Assembly (NCBI GenBank): GCA_016508695.1 | Contig: VNKQ01000017.1 | Location: 496,001-560,000 of the forward strand | From: Hyphodiscus hymeniophilus | Taxonomy: Eukaryota; Ascomycota; Leotiomycetes; Helotiales; Hyphodiscaceae | Reading direction: 5' to 3' | Length of the DNA: 64,000 nucleotides | Shown here: piece by piece, positions 57,374-64,000 of the stretch | How positions within the stretch are numbered: position 1 is the stretch's first letter | Layout: each line of letters opens with the position of its first letter | Translations under genes and position numbers: made by a program | The notes under the pieces: model-generated | The model's input: only the letters and a program-made list of their open reading frames with translations | Told to the model about the DNA's origin: nothing | Databases searched by the model: none

Positions 57374-60118
57374 AATTGAGGTAAACGGTAGCTGTAAGTA
57401 AGCCATTTGATCACTTCCGAGGGGTGAGATATCCTAACGTCTCTGAAGCAGTCATCGTATGGATCACGTGACCAACTACCTGCTTGCCTGTTTAGGAGAT
57501 TAATGCTTTCCTGATCTTTTTAAATGTCGGTCACACCGAAGAGGTGAAAGAGCTTGAAACATACCATCACTCGCGAAACCCTTGTGAGGTACAGTCAGCG
57601 TTCTTTCGGCGAGATTTGTTTCTTGAACCAGGTGCAACGCGAAGTCCGCCCTTTCAGTCTCCAAGTCCGGCAGCGGTGGAGGGTTGAGACATGTCATAAT
57701 TTTGAGGATATGATTTATGAAAGTGGTCGCGATACTCACAAGGTCCACCGCTGCTGACTGCATTATCACCCTTGGCTCTGGCCCCTTGGTCTTGATCGGG
57801 TCGATCAGCTCCCCGCCCGCACCATGTGCATTGATTTGGACAAGGATATATTGACCAGGCTTTTGAAGAACCTTGTATCATATCCTGGCAATGAATCATG
57901 ATCACCGATCCTTAACACGGCACTCACAAACTCATCCATGTTCGCCCGTCTGTCAGAGCCGCTTCCATCCCGCTCTTACTTCTGCCCTATGGCGGAATGC
58001 GCCCAAGATTGAACGGCCGAAGCCACATTTTGATAAACCAAATACCCGAACATAATTCCCGATCGAGCGCGCAGAAGTGACGAAAGCCACCTCCAGCCTT
58101 GCATCTACACCCTCGCTTGAATTCGTTGCCTGGCTCTTAGTGCTTACTGTTGAGCCTTCACGCTTCACCCACCCTGGAAATCAGCCATTCCACTTACACC
58201 CGGCCTTGGACAAGACTCCTTCAGTATCGCGGAAAGCTTACAACTCAACCCCACTTGTCAGCAACTCGCTATTTTTTCCAGAATGAAGTATAGACACAGC
58301 GGCAGTGGCGGCAGCCAGCCTAAACAAGCTGAATCTTTTTCGATGGCACAGACACCGACAAACAATACGGCAAACTTTATCCTTCCAGGATATCACCACT
58401 ATGGATACCAGCGAGGCTCTACTGGCTCCCAAAGCAGAATTGGGCCAAGCTGTATGCATGTTTCGGCAATGTGGATTAAGATAACATTCGATTCCTCATT
58501 GCTTCTACCCCGCATATCTCATCAGACTCTGGTCATCTCATAACAACTGAGAACCAAACACAACCTGTCGAAGCTTACGAGTAGAGAACGGATTTTTCTT
58601 TTTTTTGGCTGTCAATATATGTCTGACCCGTGGTATCAGCACGATACTCAAATCCTACTCTGTTTCATGAGAACTGATCTGTCATACGATCCTCAGCGAT
58701 TTCTATTGGTTTCCAATACCTTGGTTCTGCCTTCTTCTGCAAAGACAAGCTACAATACACCATTTCAACGTCTCGAGATAGCGCAGCCGTGCTATATTCG
58801 TTGCCCTACACCTACCTCTTCAGGTCGTCCTTGCGAGCAGATGACTCAGCAGTCAGCACACAATGCGGTAACTCCGACGGGTATGCTTCCCAATTGTCCC
58901 AGCTTTTGTGCTATTCGCTTTGCATAAAAGACGCATGTCTTGAGAATGCACGAACAGGCATAGTACGTCTGAACAATTCCCGCCCCCAGTCGATTAAGCT
59001 TCATTCTGCTGATTTGAGAATAGTTAAGAGTGTGGTGGGGTAGATGAGAAACAGACAGGTACCTCTTGAGCCTTGAGGCTTGATTGGAACTAGTATGGAG
59101 GCATACGGTCATGGACGAGGGCCGGCCATCACATGACCAGGCTGCCCCTGAGTCTACAACGAGGATGGCCACTCAACATCAAAGCTTCATTGATCGCCCC
59201 GAGATTGTATGCAAGGGTTTTTGACACTCGGCCTCGCCGAGTTTCGTCTCATCGTTGCTACTGTAGATCGTTGGTCAAGACTGAAGGGCTTGCCAGAGTA
59301 AGCCGGCATATCGTAGGTTCGTACTGAAAGGACCATGCGGATGCCAGCTTGGACAACGGTCCTCTATCCCAAATCAGGTCCTATACCGTCTACAGCATCT
59401 CTCGGAAGAAGACCGAGTCTGATTGCTTAAGTGAAGTCGACACGCACGCGTTTTGGAAGCGCTTGTTTCAGCAGGCAGCAGTATTTGTGTAAGAAAGCTT
59501 CCATTTTCCTTCCATCGCGAAAGACTAGGGTGCTTATTTTCTTGAAGACTCTGTCTGTGGCGAGACCCGTAGGGCTAGGCACCTTGATTGGACAACAGGT
59601 CAGGATCTTGATTACTTTTCGTCGGCACTGCAGTATGGTGGAACGAGGGAACGGGGTGCGATCCACTGTCTCGGACATCAATGACCTCAAATCAAAAAAC
59701 GTCGCTGCAGCATGCATCTGCCGTGCCCGGATATCAGGGTATGTTAGTCTGGTAGGGGTGGTTGGACAGCGAAGCCTCTTTCATACGAAGGTAAAGCGCC
59801 AATTGCGCCATGAGATATTGCAGCTAGGTCAACACCAGTGTATTAACTGTTTTATTTGTCATGGAGAATTTGGAGATGATACTGAAATATTGCGGCCTAC
59901 ACAAACTCGTATCGGGCTTAGAGGTGCCCTCAACGGATACCAGCAGATAGCCTTTGCCATTCCGCGAGCAAGATAGAAAGCTTGCGATTGGGGATGGCTA
60001 AAGGATATTCCAATGGTGTACAGTATTTGCAACTCTTACAAGACACCTATGATGCAAGCATCGCTTGCGATTTCTAATCAATATCCTCTTAGCTCGTTTT
60101 TCTTCTGGAAAGCCTCCA
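57374..60118. other. 2.7 kb gene-poor region
   Basis: No supported gene. The longest frame is 181 codons on the plus strand (59431-59976), opposed by a 96-codon minus-strand frame over the same DNA. Neither has a domain, signal peptide or splice partner. Other frames (58238-58540, 58619-58927) are likewise unrecognised. No inverted repeats, transposase or reverse-transcriptase motifs were found. The base composition looks like the rest of the window, which argues against heavily RIP-mutated repeats. Confidence 0.4.
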
Positions 60119-61695
60119 TCATAAATTTTCCTTTCCCTTCATTTCCGGCGGTAACCTAATGCCATCGGTTTCTGCGCTATTCACATTCGCAGTCCTGAAG
60201 CCATCTTTGCCCATTACTTGATGTACCGCAATGTCCTTCTTTGTCACCTCATCCACTCGGCCCTTCTGGAGACTAAACGCGGGACATACCCAGACCCCAC
60301 AACTACACCTCATGCCTTGCCATGCATAACGCCCTAGTTGTCCACGGCATTTGGAATTCGGGCATTCGAGACGGCCGGCTAGTAATCCCTGCTCCAGCTC
60401 TGGTCGCATCCAAGAGAGGGGGTGCAGGAAGTGATGCGTGCAGGCACTGTGTAGAGGTGTGGGCGGAAGGTCAGTAGGGAGTGAGGATATGGGTCCTGTC
60501 TGAGAGACTGGCGTGGCCTTTGGAGGTATAGGCAGGTGGTTTACCAGATAGGGTGTTGTTGCTAATGTCCGTCTGGATTTATCTCGTTAGCTTCTGCTCG
60601 CGATGCGCCGAAGGGATCGCGGCTAATAATGAGGCAACAATGTCGACCTAGGTTCAGCAAATATAGATGTTGAACATACCGGCACTTCCTACAACGTAAT
60701 TCAATCTCTTTCCCTTCCCTATCCTTCACTTCTTGAATTTCTTCATCCTCAAACCTCACCTTATCGGGTGCCATGCCAGCTGCCAGAGCCAATTCTACTT
60801 CTCTTTGATATAGCCAACGCTGATACTTTGGATGTGCGTCGATGTCTCTTGGGCATCCCATCTCCTTGTACAACTCGAGCTGTGCCAAGAAGCCATCGTT
60901 GGGTTCGGCGATAGGTCTTGATTCTCGGATCAACTCAAGCGCCGAAGCAACGCTTTGTTCTGAATTTTGCCGTAGAAGGTATGCAATCATGATCGTGACA
61001 GATCGAGATTTGCCCATAGCACTGAAAATGGTCAACAGTTTACTATGAGGAAACGACAAAGAAGGAAGCAATCAATGTGCGGAGAAAAGGGGGATCACAT
61101 GATAAAATTATATAAAAGTGAACAACAATATGCAGGACGATGAAGCTTTCACGTTCTGCGTTTCACAACCCACCACGAGCGGAGTCATTCACTACTCTTT
61201 GCAACAGCTGAAGAGAATGAATTTGAGAACCTTACCAGTGAACCAAGACAGCCCCTTTCTTTCCATTTCTCCCTTCCTTCAACCCATTTTCGATCCAGCT
61301 GCCACTTCTTTCAAACTCGCCTAAAAGATTCTCATCGTCAACATCATCAACGTCGATATTGAGATGTTCATATTTGTCCCAATCTTCAAAGTCTTTGAAG
61401 TCATATTTGAGAACCGACACGATATGCGTGATTCCAGTCGTCTCAAGTATATTCTTTCGGCGTAGTGTGAATATTCTATTGGCGAATTAGCTTCTGGACT
61501 TGGGACTTGGCCATGTAGTATTGTATGGCTATAGTAATAGCAGGGAAAATCATGCAAAGCTGAAGAAGACAAGGAGAGTGAATCACGTGAGTGACTTCCT
61601 AGACATTGAACAGATATTCGAAACCGATAGAGGAGCATAACTACTTACCCTCCCACGTAGAGTTCTTCATTACCTGGCACCCTGGAGAGTGCCAT
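60119..61695 (-). CDS. YVH1: dual-specificity protein phosphatase Yvh1
   Basis: A phosphatase with a C-terminal zinc-binding domain. Yvh1 releases Mrt4 from pre-60S ribosomes and influences growth and development. Exons 61695-61649, 61475-61236, 61021-60680 and 60572-60119 give 360 aa, near the yeast length. The catalytic loop, VHCAMGKSRS, is created by the second splice and fits HC-x5-R with the nucleophilic Cys. The general-acid region is NIDVDDVDDENLL. Helical blocks are SVASALELIRESRPIAEPNDGF and LELYKEMGC. The zinc domain has CRKCRRTLATTP (made by the third splice), then HFLHPLSWM, LECPNSKCRGQLGRYAWQG and CSCG. The short first exon encodes MALSRVPGNEELYVGG. No catalytic residue is missing. 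Confidence 0.9.
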
Positions 61696-63868
61696 GGTAG
61701 ATGGAGGTGGTCTGTAATCCAGCTTTGCAATTCTGCGGATCTCGTGTCTGGAATATCGGTTCGGCAACCTCAACCTCTTGCCACTCAGCTATGTCGTTGA
61801 TGTTGTGTCTGAGTCCGCAACAGACTTAGCCCGTGTCTCGGCAGCTGGGCTTCGCAGCGAACGGGCCGATGATACACAAGGAGAGTAGTCCCAATTTGTC
61901 AGTATCAAGTAATAGATTTGTAAAGGGGAAGCCTTTGCGACGAGGTGGATACGATGTCTGGGCAGTTCTTGTGTGACCCGAGTAGAAAAGCTAAGCGAAA
62001 ATATACGAATGTCACTAGCGCAAGGCATGGAATTATTATCGCAAGGCATGGAATTATTATCGCAAGGCATCAATTAGCATGATGCAACATATCCAACTGC
62101 CGAAAGAACCCACTTCACCAGCCAGTGAACCAGTTTTCTGGAAAACCCCTGAATCCATGACCCCTAAATCTATTACCATCTAGTCCCGGATAAGAGCTAC
62201 GAAATCTCCGAAGAAGCCGTGGGGAAAGATGTTTCGGAGTTAGTAATTTGCGTTGCGTAGTGCTACTGTACCCAGTGGTATCAACTCAGGGAAAGTCCCC
62301 CTTATTAGCCGTGACAAGTACCGTTCTGGGGCCAAGGCTTTCCAATTCTTGGATAATATGTAAAGTCCATCAAATGGTAGTCAATATTGCCAATCACGCT
62401 TCTGACTTCCTTTTTTGTCTCATGCTAGAAAGGGGCTGGTAGAGCATTTCGCCACCCTGTGTTTCCTCAGCCTTTCGCTTAGTATGTGGCTTTGCATATT
62501 CTTCAATCAATACGAACGAAGCAGGTCTTACACGAGTCAAATTTCAGCTAAGAAGTTTCGTGCCTTGCCTTCATGGTCAATGTCCTGCTTTATGAATATA
62601 TCGAAAGTTGGACTGTTGGTTGAGACGACTCGTTTTCTTAAGCGCTATTGATACAAGTCCGGGGTCTCCCCCACAAAAAATACCACAAAACCCTCGGACA
62701 ATCCATGGACACCTGGGAAGGCTGACAAGCAGCATACATGACGGCTGGACAGGCTGACCCGGATTGGGACGTATGAAGACAAATCTCAAACTTGGGAGGG
62801 AAGATATGGTGGATGTGTTTCTAGTTTCTACCTACCTACCTACCTTGGTTTGTATCTGCAACGAGGTGAGTCCTGTCCGGAAACGGAGCTCCTGAGCTGA
62901 GTTCCGTCCTCTCCAACGACTGTATCAGAACGGTTTCCAAACCTACAGTAAGCGAGATCAGGTTCCTCTGAAGAGCCGCCCAGGAAGCATCTGATTTCAA
63001 AAGCAGAACGATATTAACTCCTTGATAGATAGAGGCTTGCCCGTAGGACAAGACAACAATGTCGCTTGTTGATGTGTCAGTATTGTATCGATTTGTACCG
63101 TGTTGGTCCTCCATTATCAGTACCAAATCAATACAGTAATATACCTACTTCGAACCACAGGACCGAGCACTTAGGAAGAGTGAGTGACCACGTTTCACCT
63201 GGCCCAATTCGAACACGCAACCCCCATGTCACGGAGTCTTAGAAGTTACGGAATAGAAACGGAGCTTCATAAGGTCGAGAAGACTCGACCCGTTTCATTA
63301 TTTCTTTCCCCCGCTCTCTCGCCCTCTTCCTCTCGGAGTACCACGATATATAATTGGATCTGTCCTTACATCTTGTGCAGAATTCAGCATTTGAGTGAAT
63401 TATTCTGGCTTCCTGCATACGCTTTCGGTCCGTCCTACCTAGGTACCTAGAGAAGAAGAAAAGGAAAAGAACCGAGCCAATCCAATCAAATTCCCCATTT
63501 CGTCTCGGAAGTGGCTTGCACGTTTATCACCTCCCGCATCCGCATCAACACCCTCGATGACAAAGGACACAAATTAGACATCCCCCCCCCCATCTAGGAG
63601 CTGGTCTTCTGATTCTTCATTCATATACATACATACGTACATATTATTTGTTACTCAACCTCCTCTTGCGCATACACACACACGCTGGTGATGTCTATTG
63701 GTCGAGGAGGGTACACGCAACTGCGGCGAGACGACAGACGCTAATACTGCATGGTAAGCACAGTAAGACGTCCTGCTACGACCTTCTTCCGATTACAGTA
63801 GTACCAGACGCTGCGTGTCATATACCTCTGCACTGCTCTGCTCTTCTTCAGCAGTGATCACCTCTGCC
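61696..63868. promoter_or_regulatory. long divergent intergenic region before the copper ATPase
   Basis: About 2.2 kb between the divergent YVH1 and copper-ATPase starts. It holds a 21-bp tandem repeat (62020-62070), a (CTAC) run near 62828-62845, a C run near 63585 and a CATA/TACA run near 63626-63643. Short frames (62836-63126 minus, 63184-63450 plus) have no features. It is likely a large promoter for the transporter, perhaps with a leader intron, but no copper-response element can be proven. Confidence 0.45.
62020..62070. repeat. 21-bp tandem repeat, about 2.4 copies
   Basis: The unit gcaaggcatggaattattat plus c occurs at 62020-62040 and 62041-62061, with nine bases of a third copy. The two full copies are identical, suggesting recent slippage. 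No coding meaning. Confidence 0.9.
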
Positions 63869-64000
63869 ATGGCTCCCACCTACTTGAAAGTCGCTCCCCG
63901 AGATCCGGATCTTAGGCCGATGGCAACTCCTACAGCACACATGGCCACGACAACCTTGAAGGTTGGCGGCATGACTTGCGGTGCATGCACATCTGCTGTG
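63869..64000 (+). CDS. CCC2: copper-transporting P-type ATPase, 5' end only
   Basis: The first 44 codons of a gene that runs past the window end. The start MAPTYLKVAPRDPD is followed at about residue 31 by LKVGGMTCGACTSAV, the first heavy-metal-associated (HMA) domain with the copper-binding MTC-x2-C motif (M-T-C-G-A-C). This is typical of Ccc2/ATP7-type Cu(I) pumps of the trans-Golgi that load cuproenzymes such as the multicopper oxidases. A free copper chaperone of the Atx1 type is less likely because of the extended N-terminus before the HMA domain. The ATPase domains are not in the window. Confidence 0.75.
   Translation, partial: MAPTYLKVAPRDPDLRPMATPTAHMATTTLKVGGMTCGACTSAV

Noticed and set aside
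59431..59976. 181-codon plus-strand frame
   Set aside because: No domain, signal or splice partner; an opposing 96-codon frame covers the same DNA; residue composition is not convincing.
57374..60118. A RIP-mutated transposon in the gene-poor stretch
   Set aside because: No marked AT bias, inverted repeats or transposase/reverse-transcriptase motifs were seen by eye.
1..64000. CRISPR arrays, integrases, plasmid origins, bacterial operon signals
   Set aside because: The window is eukaryotic with spliced genes; no arrays of spaced repeats or such enzymes were found.

Overview
The window is nuclear DNA of a filamentous ascomycete (Pezizomycotina). The evidence is short GT-AG introns of about 50-160 nt in most genes, fungal-specific families (Zn2Cys6 regulators, a LaeA-like methyltransferase, a GH76 mannanase, BBE-type and multicopper oxidases), and single-copy fungal housekeeping genes (MLH3, RTT106, NDC1, YVH1, ACH1, ARG4, VFA1, POF1). 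A finer placement is not safe; Leotiomycetes is only a guess. Gene models were built by hand from splice sites and phase checks. I recognise 26 loci; the last is cut by the window end.

Layout. 0.7-7 kb: a five-exon Zn2Cys6 regulator and, convergent to it, a secreted ascorbate-oxidase-like multicopper oxidase. 8-13 kb: a disordered conserved protein divergent from the mismatch-repair endonuclease MLH3. 13.5-18.3 kb: a secreted BBE/glucooligosaccharide-oxidase-type flavoenzyme, a long gene-poor stretch with a possible relic, and a small secreted protein made of three copies of one cysteine-rich module. 18.8-25 kb: pyrroline-5-carboxylate reductase divergent from a LaeA-like methyltransferase, then a GH76 endo-mannanase. 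26-34 kb: an interrupted hypothetical gene, the Fe-S assembly WD40 protein Cia1, and a tandem pair of related Zn-cluster regulators, one intact (581 aa) and one apparently decayed. 34.8-45 kb: adenylosuccinate synthetase (10 exons), histone chaperone Rtt106 (apparent frameshift), a Pep12-like syntaxin, nucleoporin Ndc1 and acetyl-CoA hydrolase. 45.5-52.7 kb: a disrupted coiled-coil gene, an MHYT-domain membrane protein and a Pof1-like nucleotidyltransferase. 53-61.7 kb: a steroid-5-alpha-reductase-like enzyme, argininosuccinate lyase, Vfa1, a 2.7 kb gene-poor stretch and the Yvh1 phosphatase. The window ends inside a copper P-type ATPase.

Most genes are unrelated housekeeping functions and I see no biosynthetic cluster. 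The accessory interest lies in the triplicated secreted module, the decaying tandem transcription-factor pair with an atypical zinc cluster, and a recurring pattern of one-base or one-codon interruptions in otherwise coding frames (about 26.6, 30.4, 31.25, 38.0, 45.6 and 46.3 kb). That pattern means either several pseudogenes or indel and substitution errors in the assembly; the two must be told apart before gene loss is claimed.
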